Origin: Rugamonas sp. | Lineage (GTDB): Bacteria; Pseudomonadota; Gammaproteobacteria; Burkholderiales; Burkholderiaceae_D | NCBI RefSeq assembly: GCF_025354735.1 | Contig: NZ_JANXMI010000134.1 | Coordinates: forward strand, 1 to 64,000 | Direction: 5' to 3' | DNA: 64,000 nt | Shown: piece by piece, positions 18,610 through 27,259 of the stretch | Position numbering within the stretch: position 1 is the stretch's first letter | Layout: each line of letters opens with the position of its first letter | Made by a program: the position numbers and the translations under genes | Notes under the pieces: model-generated | What the model saw: the letters and a program-made list of their open reading frames with translations, nothing else | What the model was told of the DNA's origin: nothing | The model's database searches: none

Positions 18610-19970
18610 GCGTCTCCGGGGGACTCGGGCCGCTGCTGCTGTTGCTGCTGCGGTGGCGGCATCGGCGGGCGGGCGCTGGCGATCATGGCGGCCAGCTCGG
18701 GCAGATTGCCGGCCAGCTCCCAGTTGCCCATGCCCGGCTTCCATGCGTGGCTAGAATCGAGCAACTGCCCACCGCGCGCCATCTCCTGCAACTGGGCGTG
18801 GCCGAACGGGCCGGTGCTGACGCCGTTGACGCTGATGTGGTATTGCAGCTGCGGCGGTGGCGGCGGCTGCATCGCCGGCGCGTTCATATTCATCATATTG
18901 GCCATCTGGCCGCCCATCGCGCCGCCGACGGCGAGGCCGGTCATCATGCCGACCGGATTGAAACCGCCGCCACTGCCACCGCCGCTCATCGCGCCCATCT
19001 CGCCGAGGTTGTTGGCGGCCGCCTCCAGCACCCTGGTCTGCTGGTTGATCTGGTGAGCCGCCAGATGCTGGGTTTCGGTTTGCAGCGTCTGGAATTTCTC
19101 GGCCGCTTCGCGCTGGATGCGCAGCGTTTCGCGCATGTTGACGGCGTTGATGTCCTGGGTCTGGTCGAGGTTGCGGATGCTGATGTCGTTCTGCTTCTGG
19201 CGCATGGCCACTTCCAGGTCGGCGGTGATGCTGCGCAGCTGCTGGTATTCCTCGGTGCTCTTGTCGACTTCGATCGTCGCCAGGTCGAAACGGACCAGTT
19301 CGACGCCAAAGTCGGCCCGGAACGCCTGCGCGATGCGCGGCTCGATCAAGTCGTTAATGTCGAGCAGCTTGCGCTCGATTTGCAGCACCGGGATGCCGTG
19401 GTCAGCCGGCGCGTTGCTGATGATGCCCTTGACATACTTGAGCACCGCGTCGCGCACCAGCACGCGGAAATCCTGCAAGTCGAAATGAATCAGCCGGTGC
19501 AGCTTGATGAAGGCGCGGTAGTCGCTGAGCTTGAACTTGATGGAACCGCGCGCCGCCATCCGCACCGGGAAGTCGAGGAAGCGGTTGTCGAACACGTCGA
19601 AATACGGCACGCCGAAGGGCAGGTCTTGCTGGCCCTGCAAGTTGATGAAATATACCTCGGCCTGGAACGGCGACTGCCCGGCGTAGGCCAGGCCGAGGAT
19701 GCTCGTGATGACGGGGAAGTTGGACGTCTTGATGGTCTCGTCGAACGGACCTTCGATAAAGTCCTGGTTGGCGCCATCCTTCTGCTGGTAGACGAACACG
19801 GCCACTTCGCCATCCTTGACCCGCAGGCTGCTGCCCCAGCGGATCGCGTTTTCCTTGTGCGTGCTGTTGGCGGCGCCGCTGGGACGCCACTTCCAGATCA
19901 GGTAGTTTTCTTCGTCGCAGCGGATGACATCCATCATCCCGCCTTCGCTCTTTTTGCCAAATATGCCCAT
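18606..19970 (-). CDS. SPFH-domain protein with C-terminal GYF_2 domain (YdjI-like)
   Basis: 454 residues, starting at an ATG with AAGGTG upstream. The N-terminal ~290 residues match the YdjI/virion-core-protein branch of SPFH proteins (MGIFGKKSEGG, NLQGQQDLPFGVPY, FDNRFLDFPVRMAARGSIKFKLSDY). A Gly/Met-rich hydrophobic linker and a proline run follow (about 330-375), then a GYF_2 domain (YHISVNGVSTGPFGHAQLQEM, HAWKPGMGNWE) and a short polyGln tail. In Bacillus subtilis, YdjI works with the zinc-ribbon membrane protein YdjG and recruits PspA to the membrane. The neighbouring zinc-ribbon gene supports an analogous membrane platform; no PspA gene is in the window. Confidence 0.9.
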   Translation of the reverse strand: MGIFGKKSEGGMMDVIRCDEENYLIWKWRPSGAANSTHKENAIRWGSSLRVKDGEVAVFVYQQKDGANQDFIEGPFDETIKTSNFPVITSILGLAYAGQSPFQAEVYFINLQGQQDLPFGVPYFDVFDNRFLDFPVRMAARGSIKFKLSDYRAFIKLHRLIHFDLQDFRVLVRDAVLKYVKGIISNAPADHGIPVLQIERKLLDINDLIEPRIAQAFRADFGVELVRFDLATIEVDKSTEEYQQLRSITADLEVAMRQKQNDISIRNLDQTQDINAVNMRETLRIQREAAEKFQTLQTETQHLAAHQINQQTRVLEAAANNLGEMGAMSGGGSGGGFNPVGMMTGLAVGGAMGGQMANMMNMNAPAMQPPPPPQLQYHISVNGVSTGPFGHAQLQEMARGGQLLDSSHAWKPGMGNWELAGNLPELAAMIASARPPMPPPQQQQQQRPESPGDA

Positions 19971-20011
19971 CTGTCACCTTCCCCGTATCCGTGATCGCGC
20001 GCGTGGCGGCC

Positions 20012-21010
20012 TTACCATTTCTTCTCGACTTCTTTGGCTTTTTCCTTCTGCGCCACCACGCGGGCGGCGTCCTCGGCCTGGCGCTCGACGGCTTGTTTCG
20101 CCGCCGCGACGCGCTGCTCCGCCGCCACCTGTTCGGCCGCCGCATGGTCCGCCGCCGCCGATTGCTGCGCCGTCTCGGCCGCCACCGCCGCCTCGATTTG
20201 CGTCTGCGCCTTGGCGCGCTTGCCATCCCACACGAAGCGGCTATGCTGGTTTTCCACAGACTTGCAGGCGGCGTCGGCCAAGTCCCAATACAGCTTGCCG
20301 GCGCTGGCGGCCGCGTCCGCGTAATGCCGGCCCTGATAACCCTGATCGGCGCTGGCGGCGATTTTTTCCAGCCGCGCCGCTTCGATGCGGGCGCTGGCCG
20401 TGTACTGGTCTTCGCACTCCTGCACCTTGTTCTGCGCCAGGCGCGAGCTGACCATGCCGGCCAGCGCCAGCAGCACCGCGCCGACGGCCAGCGCGGCGAA
20501 CACCGGATTGCGCCTGGCCTTGATCCGCATGCTGGCGGCGACGCTGCCCTCCAGGCTTTTTGCGATGCCGTCGAATTCGGCCAGCGCGCTGTCGTCGTTT
20601 TTATAAGCGTGCCGGGCGCGGTTCAGCACCTCCATGAATTTGCTGCGCCAGTCTTCGATATTCGGGTCGGGCTGCACGCTCTGGACGATCTTGGGCTGGA
20701 TGAAGAACATCAGCTGCCGCAAGTCGTCGCGCGAATTAGGGACCGGAAAGTCGCGGATCACGCGGGCCCGCTTGTCGGTGACCGCTTGCACGCGGTGGCG
20801 GCCCTTGATGCCCTTGTCGTCGACTTCGCGCTCGATCTCGTCGAAGCGCGCGACCAGGGCGGTGATCGAGCGGTTGGCGTCGACGTCGGTGAATTCATGG
20901 CCGCAAGACTGGCAGGCGGAAACAAACGCGCCCAGTTGCGCGCCGCAGCTCGGGCATTTGTTGACGCTGCCCTTTTTTTGAAAGACAGGCGTTTCTGGAG
21001 ACTGGTTCAT
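20012..21010 (-). CDS. Zinc-ribbon membrane protein with coiled-coil tail (YdjG-like)
   Basis: 332 residues. The N-terminus has a double-CxxC zinc ribbon (KCPSCGAQ, ACQSCGHEF; about residues 19-40). A soluble region, one membrane helix (VFAALAVGAVLLALAGMV; about 185-202) and a long Ala/Glu/Gln-rich coiled coil (about 265-332) follow. The layout recalls YdjG of B. subtilis, partner of the SPFH protein YdjI. It lies directly upstream of the SPFH gene in the same orientation, with a 41-bp gap. The zinc ribbon is cytoplasmic and the coiled coil periplasmic if the single helix is N-in (inference). Confidence 0.82.
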   Translation of the reverse strand: MNQSPETPVFQKKGSVNKCPSCGAQLGAFVSACQSCGHEFTDVDANRSITALVARFDEIEREVDDKGIKGRHRVQAVTDKRARVIRDFPVPNSRDDLRQLMFFIQPKIVQSVQPDPNIEDWRSKFMEVLNRARHAYKNDDSALAEFDGIAKSLEGSVAASMRIKARRNPVFAALAVGAVLLALAGMVSSRLAQNKVQECEDQYTASARIEAARLEKIAASADQGYQGRHYADAAASAGKLYWDLADAACKSVENQHSRFVWDGKRAKAQTQIEAAVAAETAQQSAAADHAAAEQVAAEQRVAAAKQAVERQAEDAARVVAQKEKAKEVEKKW

Positions 21011-21084
21011 AGCGTATTTTCTGAGAGGGAAACAAGGGCCCCGGCCGCCGCAGGGAAGCCGGGGCGGCCGGGGCGAGCCGAGCC

Positions 21085-21699
21085 TTAGCCGTTGAGCGCC
21101 TTGGTGGCGTCATCCGGCAACACGATCTTGTTGGCCTTGGCAAAATCTATCGACCGCTTCAGCGTATTTTTCAAGTTGGTGAGCGAGGTCGGCAGCGACT
21201 TCGCCACATACAGGGCCGCATCGCCCGCCGCGCCGATCGAGCTCACGCCCGGCTTGAAGTTCTGCACGTCGCCCGTCATGCCGGCGTAGGTTTTGACGCC
21301 CTTGACGAGGTCGATCACGCCGGCCACATACATCTTCTTGCTCTCCGCGCTCATGGCGACCTTCTCCGTGCCGAGCGCGTCCTCCAGCGTCTTGCTGCCT
21401 TCGGTCTGGACCAGGGCGGCGTCGCGCAGGCCATCCGTGGTGGCGCCGCTGGTCAGGTTTTTCGCCGCCAGCGCTTCGCGCTCGGCCGCGCTTTTCTTGC
21501 CCAGGGCGCTGAGCAGATGCACGTCCGCGCTCATCACTTGCTGGGTGCCGCCGACATAACTCTGCACCAGCGCTTCGGCCGAGACGCTGCTGCCGCCGCC
21601 GCCCATGGCCTTGCCCAGGCCACCGAGCTGGGCGAAGGAGGGCGCGGCCAGCGTCGCGATGGACAGGCACAGAACCGTGCCGACAAGTTGTTTGCTCAT
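21085..21699 (-). CDS. Secreted protein of unknown function in the SPFH operon
   Basis: 204 residues from the ATG at 21699 with GGGAG upstream. A Sec signal peptide (about 1-23, ending SFAQ) is followed by a Gly-rich stretch and a mostly helical domain. I do not recognise a named family. It sits between the secreted 344-residue protein and the zinc-ribbon gene in the same orientation, so it is probably a periplasmic component of the same envelope system. Confidence 0.75.
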   Translation of the reverse strand: MSKQLVGTVLCLSIATLAAPSFAQLGGLGKAMGGGGSSVSAEALVQSYVGGTQQVMSADVHLLSALGKKSAAEREALAAKNLTSGATTDGLRDAALVQTEGSKTLEDALGTEKVAMSAESKKMYVAGVIDLVKGVKTYAGMTGDVQNFKPGVSSIGAAGDAALYVAKSLPTSLTNLKNTLKRSIDFAKANKIVLPDDATKALNG

Positions 21700-21798
21700 A
21701 ATTGCTACTCCCGCCGACTGAAAAAAGATGGAGCCCGCCCGTCAGCATAAAAAACGGCCCCAACGACCTGCCTATCTGTTTGCTTACCGGTGCAAGCC

Positions 21799-22833
21799 CT
21801 ATTGGATGCCGGCCGCGTTGAGCCGGCTGATGACTTCGCGCGCGGCGGCCTCGGCGGCCTTTTTCAAGCCCTGGTCGCGGGCCGTCGCATTGTCCGGCGC
21901 CACGCCATACCACTGCGTCAGCGGCACCGACGCCACTTCGCGCGGCAAGCCATTGCTCAGGTCCAGCACGCGGCCGGTCACGCCCACGCTCACGCGGACC
22001 ATGCCGGTGGCCGGATCGGGCGAGGGCGGCCCCGCGTCCAGCGTGGCGATCACCAGCAGCGGCACTTGCGCTTTCTTGAGCGTGGCGACGATGGCGCGCT
22101 GGGTGGCCGGCTGCAGGTCGTTGCCGGTCGAGAAATCCTTGTTGATCGATTTGAAATCGCGGTCGCTGATGACGTAGGCCGGATCGACCATCACAAAGCC
22201 GCCCTGGGAAAACAGGCTGCTGATGGCGGTGCCGACGTTGGCGATCGGCAGCAGCCGGTAGACGGTGTCGTCGGCCTTTTGCGTCGAGCTGCCGCCGGTT
22301 TCGACTTGCGCCGTGGCGCGCTGCGCGCCCCTGGCCGTGCCGCTAGCGTCGGCCTCGGCCTCGACGCGCTTGAGCACGCGCGCATCGAAGGAACGCACGC
22401 TGGCCGCCTCGCGCCCGACAAACAGATACACCAGCTGGGACTTGGCCGCGCTGCCGGCCTTGCCGGTATTGCTGGCGCCGCGCAGGGCGGTGCGCAGCCG
22501 GGCGACGTTCAAATCGATGCGCACGGCGATCGAGTATTTGTGGACGCTGGCCTGGTCCTGTTCATTGAGGATGGCGGTGTTGAAGATGAACTTGTCCAGG
22601 TTCTCCGCGACCTTGCCCTCGATGCTGTCGAAGTTTTGCGACTCGGACTCGCCGCTTTCAGCGAAATAGCGCTCCACCGCGGCCAGCTGGGCTTTGACAT
22701 AGGCCTGGTCCTTGACGTCCTGGGTCAAGCCGCCGGCGTAAGAGAGCGTGCCGACGCCCTTGGCCTGGATGACCTGGGCGTGCGCGTGGAGGGCGGACAG
22801 GCACAGCGCCGCCAGCAGCAGGATTTTTTTCAT
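21799..22833 (-). CDS. Secreted protein of unknown function in the SPFH operon
   Basis: 344 residues from the ATG at 22833 (MKKILLLAALCLSALHAHAQ signal peptide); the longer track start lies inside the upstream gene. The mature part alternates beta-rich segments, including AVRIDLNVARLRTALRG and VPLLVIATLDAG, reminiscent of the FlgT/LPP20-type envelope proteins, but the similarity is too weak to name. The start overlaps the stop of the upstream gene as ATGA, so translation is coupled. A periplasmic role is inferred. Confidence 0.78.
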   Translation of the reverse strand: MKKILLLAALCLSALHAHAQVIQAKGVGTLSYAGGLTQDVKDQAYVKAQLAAVERYFAESGESESQNFDSIEGKVAENLDKFIFNTAILNEQDQASVHKYSIAVRIDLNVARLRTALRGASNTGKAGSAAKSQLVYLFVGREAASVRSFDARVLKRVEAEADASGTARGAQRATAQVETGGSSTQKADDTVYRLLPIANVGTAISSLFSQGGFVMVDPAYVISDRDFKSINKDFSTGNDLQPATQRAIVATLKKAQVPLLVIATLDAGPPSPDPATGMVRVSVGVTGRVLDLSNGLPREVASVPLTQWYGVAPDNATARDQGLKKAAEAAAREVISRLNAAGIQ

Positions 22834-24047
22834 TTGCACGTTTCCAGGGTGGTACGGGCCGCCGCCATCTGCGGCTCGATCGGTTGCACGGAGGCGGCTG
22901 AGTCCAGCCATTTGGAGCCGGGCCGGCTCAAGGCGTCGGCAAACTTGGTGTACAGGCCGCGTATGGCGTCCTGATAGGCGGCGAAGTCGTCGCTGTTGAC
23001 CTGGCCGGCGGGCAGCACGGCCGTTTCGCCGTTTTTCAAATTGGTGGCGATGAAGGAGGTATTGAGCTGGGGTTCGAGAAAATTCAGCGTCATGAACGCG
23101 CCATACACATAGGTGGCGCTGACATCGGTTTCGGCGGTTTTAATCTTGGCGAATTTGTTCAGCTTGAGGTCGAACACATAATCGCCTTCGCCGAGTTTCA
23201 GTTTGATGTCGTCGCCGCTTTCCAGGCGCATGGACATGATGCCGCCGACGGCGTGGCCGATATTATTGGGCAGCATGGAAATGCCGAGGCGGGCGGCCAG
23301 CACCGAACCGAGCGAGTCGGCCAGCATCGCTTGCACGGCGGCCGGATGGGCGCGCATGGCGGCGGGAAACTGCGCCAGCGCTTCGGGGCTGATGTCGCTC
23401 TGGCGCACCTGCACCGTGTGCTTGCCCTCGCGCGGCGGCGTGGCCTGTTCCAGACAGCGGGCGAACTGGCTGATCAAGCCCCTGGCGTCGGGCCGGCGCA
23501 GCAAATTGTCGACAAAGCCGGCGATCCGCTCGCGGCTCGGCGGCTGCGGCGTGGCGTCGAACAGCGCCACGCTGACCGGACAACTGCGCACGATGGTTTG
23601 GCTCTTGTAGTCGAAAATAAGGGTATCGCCCCGTAAATTGACGAAGGTCTTGTAATAGCCGCCATAGTTCTCGGTGTCGACCGTCTCGCCGGTCAGCACC
23701 AGCACCGACATCAGGGCGCGATCGTTGCCCAGGCCCACCGCCGCACCGGGCGAAAACTGATAGGCGGCGTTCTTGATCGCGCCGGCCTGGCCGACCACCA
23801 GGCGCGAATAGCTGTTCGCGCCGCCGCCCCGGGCTTCCTGGTCGCGAAACAGCTTGAACGTGTAGGGAAAGCGCTCGGCGGCGCTTTGGAAGTCGCCGGA
23901 AAAAGCGAAGCCGGCGATCGATACGTCGGTGGCCGAGGCGCTCAGCGCCAGGCCGGACAAGACGGTAGCGGCGGCGACACGGCGCAGCAATGTCGCTGGA
24001 AACCAGCCCGGAAATGCACTTGCCTGTGTTGTGAAGGAGGAGGTCAC
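22830..24047 (-). CDS. Secreted protein of unknown function, first gene of the SPFH operon
   Basis: 405 residues. The track start is a GTG at 24047; a downstream TTG beginning LLRRVAAATVLSGLALSASA would give a tidier signal peptide, so the start is uncertain. The mature protein is unrecognised; it has two separated cysteines (RSCPVS, ARCLEQ) and a C-terminal Cys, compatible with disulfides in the periplasm. It overlaps the next gene by 4 bp. It leads a run of seven minus-strand genes ending at 17909. Confidence 0.75.
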   Translation of the reverse strand: MTSSFTTQASAFPGWFPATLLRRVAAATVLSGLALSASATDVSIAGFAFSGDFQSAAERFPYTFKLFRDQEARGGGANSYSRLVVGQAGAIKNAAYQFSPGAAVGLGNDRALMSVLVLTGETVDTENYGGYYKTFVNLRGDTLIFDYKSQTIVRSCPVSVALFDATPQPPSRERIAGFVDNLLRRPDARGLISQFARCLEQATPPREGKHTVQVRQSDISPEALAQFPAAMRAHPAAVQAMLADSLGSVLAARLGISMLPNNIGHAVGGIMSMRLESGDDIKLKLGEGDYVFDLKLNKFAKIKTAETDVSATYVYGAFMTLNFLEPQLNTSFIATNLKNGETAVLPAGQVNSDDFAAYQDAIRGLYTKFADALSRPGSKWLDSAASVQPIEPQMAAARTTLETCK

Positions 24048-24479
24048 GCTGGTCTCTATGGTTGCGATAACGTTCTTAATTTTAGTGCAGTCTAATCACA
24101 AAAATGCGATTGTGCAATAAAATAAAATACCGCTTCGCAACAAACCCATCTATTTCCCCATTGCGGGCCGCCAATAATTCCGCCTTCTCCGCCTTGTTTT
24201 GCTTGGTTTTGCCTTGCTGGGCCGCAGCGTCATTTCACCTATCCCCATGCAGGGCTGGAATCCGCGCGATCTCTTAAAGATTTTTTATTTATCTATACAA
24301 AATGCATAACGATTTATACTATATAAATAATATATACTATATAAATAGTATAAACCGTTTATTTTCATCCAGAAAAATTCTTCAACTCGATCGATTTTTT
24401 TGTCATCAGTATGCGAATTAGCGCACAGTGTGTCGCCGAAAAAGCGCGAAAAATGGCAGTTCACACTGAGAAAGGACGA
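24048..24479. promoter_or_regulatory. AT-rich divergent promoter region with repeats
   Basis: A 430-bp gap, strikingly AT-rich for this part of the window, separates the divergent SPFH operon and SDR gene. It holds a 15-bp direct repeat TATACTATATAAATA (24315-24329 and 24333-24347) and a perfect hairpin TATACTAT-ATAA-ATAGTATA (24333-24352). I see no gene in it. It presumably carries promoters for both flanking units; AT-rich repeats of this kind could bind a nucleoid protein such as H-NS/MvaT (speculative). Confidence 0.55.
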
Positions 24480-25481
24480 ATGATGGATAACCCTAATTCC
24501 TCGCGTCGCGCCTTGATCGGCGCGGCGGCTTCCGGCCTGCTGGGGGCGGCGATGGCCCCTGCCGGCGCGCAACAAGCTGCCAGCGCCGACGCCGCTCCCC
24601 GGCCGCCCGCCGATCCGGTCAGCGCCTATCCGGCGCCGCCATTTCCTTTTCAACAGCAACCGTGGCCCGGCCTGGTCGGTAAAATGTCGCCGCGCCCGGA
24701 CCATGGCGAAACCAGCTACAAGGGCTCGGGCCGGCTCAAGGGGCGCAAAGCGCTGTTGACGGGCGGCGACTCCGGCATCGGCCGCGCCGCCGCCATCGCC
24801 TACGCGCGCGAAGGCGCCGACGTGGCCATCAGCTATCTGCCGGCCGAGGAAGCGGATGCGCGCGAAGTGGTGGCGCTGATCCGCGCCGAGGGCCGCAAGG
24901 CGGTCGCCATTCCCGGCGACATCAAGGATGAAGCGTTCTGCAAGAAGCTGGTGGCCGATGCCGCGCGCGAGCTCGGCGGGCTGGACATCCTGGTCAACAA
25001 CGCCGCCCGCCAATTCTCGCGCGACTCCATCCTCGACATCACCACCGCCCAGTTCGACGAAACCTTCAAGACCAATGTATATGCGATGTTCTGGATCACC
25101 AAGGCCGCCGTGCCCCTGCTCAAACCGGGCGCCACCATCATCAACACGGCCTCCGTCAACGCCTACAATCCGGGCGAGAACATCATCGACTACGCCGCCA
25201 CCAAGGGCGCGATCATGATTTTCACCAAGGGACTGGCCAAGCAGCTGGCGACAAAAGGCATCCGGGTCAACGCGGTGGCGCCGGGACCGTTCTGGACGCC
25301 TTTGCAGGTGACGGGCGGCCAGCCGCCGGAAAAGCTGCCGGAATTCGGCGCCGATACGCCGATGAAGCGGCCGGGCCAGCCGGCCGAGCTGGCGGCCGTT
25401 TACGTACTGCTGGCGTCCAATGAATCGAGCTATGCCACCGGCCAGGTGTATGGCGCCGTCGGCGGCGAGGGCGGTCCGTGA
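24480..25481 (+). CDS. Tat-exported SDR family oxidoreductase (YghA-like)
   Basis: 333 residues from the ATG at 24480, which follows GAAAGGACGA; the track start at 24411 adds residues without family similarity. A twin-arginine-like leader ([17 protein letters not shown]) precedes the short-chain dehydrogenase fold. The cofactor motif is TGGDSGIG, then NNAA, a catalytic Ser in NTASVNAYN, and YAATK for the Tyr-X3-Lys pair. The long N-terminal extension with [11 protein letters not shown] and a C-terminus ending [14 protein letters not shown] resemble YghA-type SDRs, which reduce aldehydes with NAD(P)H. The substrate is unknown. Confidence 0.88.
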   Translation: MMDNPNSSRRALIGAAASGLLGAAMAPAGAQQAASADAAPRPPADPVSAYPAPPFPFQQQPWPGLVGKMSPRPDHGETSYKGSGRLKGRKALLTGGDSGIGRAAAIAYAREGADVAISYLPAEEADAREVVALIRAEGRKAVAIPGDIKDEAFCKKLVADAARELGGLDILVNNAARQFSRDSILDITTAQFDETFKTNVYAMFWITKAAVPLLKPGATIINTASVNAYNPGENIIDYAATKGAIMIFTKGLAKQLATKGIRVNAVAPGPFWTPLQVTGGQPPEKLPEFGADTPMKRPGQPAELAAVYVLLASNESSYATGQVYGAVGGEGGP

Positions 25482-25582
25482 CGACTTCCTCGCCGGCCGC
25501 AAGCTGGCCGGCCATCGCTGATCCCTGGCGCCGGCGTGCCTGGACGGTCGATTGCCGGGGTCCATTTTTGGCGGTAAGGAAT

Positions 25583-26590
25583 ATGCAAAAGCTTATTGTG
25601 ATCGGTGCGTCGGCGGGGGGCGTGAACGCACTGACGAGCGTTACGTCGGCCCTGCCCGCCAACTTGCGCGCCACCGTGCTGATCGTCATGCACATAGGCG
25701 CGCGCCGCAGCCTGCTGCCCGAGATCTTGCAAAAGCTGTGTCCCTTGCCGGTCAAGCACGCCGAAGACTGCCTTCCCCTGCTGCCGGGCCAGGTGCTGAT
25801 CGCGCCGCCGGACCGCCATCTGACCGTGGAAATTCACGACGGCCAGCCCAGGGCGCGACTGTGGCGCGGCCCCAAGGAACACTACACCCGCCCGGCCATC
25901 GATCCCCTGTTTCGCTCGGCCGCCGCGGCGTTCGACGGCCTCGTGATCGCCGCCATCCTGACCGGTTATCTCGACGACGGCACGGCCGGCTTGCACGCGG
26001 TAAAAACTTGCGGCGGCTATGCCATCGTTCAAGATCCGAAAGACGCGCAGGTGCCCGACATGCCGGCCAGCGCGCTCAGCTATGTCACGGTCGACAATGT
26101 GCTGCCGCTGTGCGAGATCGGGCCGATGTTGACGGCCCTGGCCGCACACGCGCCGCAATGGCCCGCCGGCGCCGGCGTCGGCGCGGCGGACCGGAAACCC
26201 CAACCGCCCGAATGGATGAGGGTGGAAAACCGCTATGTGCGAGGCGTGGGCGACATCGAGGATTTACAGCGCATCGGCATCCCGTCCGGCTATACCTGTC
26301 CCGAGTGCAATGGCGCCCTGTGGAAACTGAATGACGTCATCCCGCCGCGCTTCCGCTGCCATACGGGCCATAGTTTTTCCGCCCGCGTGCTGGCCGAACT
26401 GCAAGATGACACAGTCGAAGCGGCGCTGTGGTCGTCGCTCAGGGCCTTGCAGGAAAAAGCCCGCATGGTGCAGGAACTGTTTGAAGACGCGGCGGTGCTA
26501 CAAGACCCGGAATCGAAGGAGCGCCATCGCCAGCATGCGCTGAAGCTGCAAGCGGATATCGCTACGCTGCACGCCCTGTTGTCCAAATAA
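25583..26590 (+). CDS. CheB-type methylesterase with C-terminal zinc ribbon
   Basis: 335 residues from the ATG at 25583 (TAAGGA five bases upstream). The CheB catalytic domain (about 1-185) has GASAGGV with the nucleophilic Ser, VMHIG with the His and LTGYLDDGTAG with the Asp. There is no receiver domain, unlike canonical CheB. The C-terminal part has a zinc ribbon (YTCPECNG ... FRCHTGHSFS) and a helical tail, a known fused architecture. It should deamidate or demethylate chemoreceptors, perhaps serving the nearby CHASE3 receptor, but lacks the usual phosphorylation switch. It starts about 100 bp after the SDR gene. Confidence 0.88.
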   Translation: MQKLIVIGASAGGVNALTSVTSALPANLRATVLIVMHIGARRSLLPEILQKLCPLPVKHAEDCLPLLPGQVLIAPPDRHLTVEIHDGQPRARLWRGPKEHYTRPAIDPLFRSAAAAFDGLVIAAILTGYLDDGTAGLHAVKTCGGYAIVQDPKDAQVPDMPASALSYVTVDNVLPLCEIGPMLTALAAHAPQWPAGAGVGAADRKPQPPEWMRVENRYVRGVGDIEDLQRIGIPSGYTCPECNGALWKLNDVIPPRFRCHTGHSFSARVLAELQDDTVEAALWSSLRALQEKARMVQELFEDAAVLQDPESKERHRQHALKLQADIATLHALLSK

Positions 26591-26592
26591 AC

Positions 26593-27054
26593 TTAGGGCG
26601 TAGCTGTCGCCTTGGGCTGCCAAAGCTCGATCTTGTTGCCCTCCGGGTCTAGCAGCCAGGCGAATCGCCCGGTCGCGTCATCGCTGCGCTTGAGGACCGA
26701 GACGCCTTTCGCCTCCAGGCGTGCGATAAACGCGTCCATGTCGTCGACGGCGTAATTAATCATGAACGCGCTGGCCGATGGCGCAAAGTAGCTCGTCGAG
26801 GCGGGCAGCACATTCCACACCACCGCCGGCGGATGCTGCGGAGCGTCATAGCGCAGCACCGCGCCGCCCCAGGCTTGCAACGGCAGGCCGAGCACATCGC
26901 GGTACCACGCCACCAGTGCTTTTTGATCTTTCGCTTTGAGGAATATACCGCCGAGCCCGGTGATATGTCCGACCGGCTCGGACGGCGCCGGCTCCGCCGC
27001 CCGCACCAGCAAAGGCAGGACCAAACTACACGCAAAAACCCATCGTATCGACAT
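26593..27054 (-). CDS. Secreted VOC (glyoxalase-like) protein
   Basis: 153 residues from the ATG at 27054, which has GGGAGGG upstream; the track ATG at 27069 lies within that binding site region. A signal peptide (about 1-20, ending VRAAE) precedes one vicinal-oxygen-chelate domain: GLGGIFLKAKDQKALVAWYRDVLGL at the start and WLLDPEGNKIELWQP at the end, with the conserved Glu metal ligand. Family members bind metals and act on small molecules or mediate resistance; no substrate can be assigned. Export of a VOC protein is somewhat unusual. Confidence 0.82.
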   Translation of the reverse strand: MSIRWVFACSLVLPLLVRAAEPAPSEPVGHITGLGGIFLKAKDQKALVAWYRDVLGLPLQAWGGAVLRYDAPQHPPAVVWNVLPASTSYFAPSASAFMINYAVDDMDAFIARLEAKGVSVLKRSDDATGRFAWLLDPEGNKIELWQPKATATP

Positions 27055-27259
27055 TGATAGCCCTCCCATTAGTGTCTCTTATTATATGTTCGTTTGCTGC
27101 GTTGACACTGGCGTTGGCGTCCGGCGCCATCCTATCCATCAGCGGCGCGGCTATTTTTGGACAGTGACAATGCGCGTATGTTCACCGTCGGGAAAGTGCT
27201 AAATTGAGAGGCTGCCCAGTCCCTGTCATTTCCCTCAAACAAACCAGCGGGAGGATATC

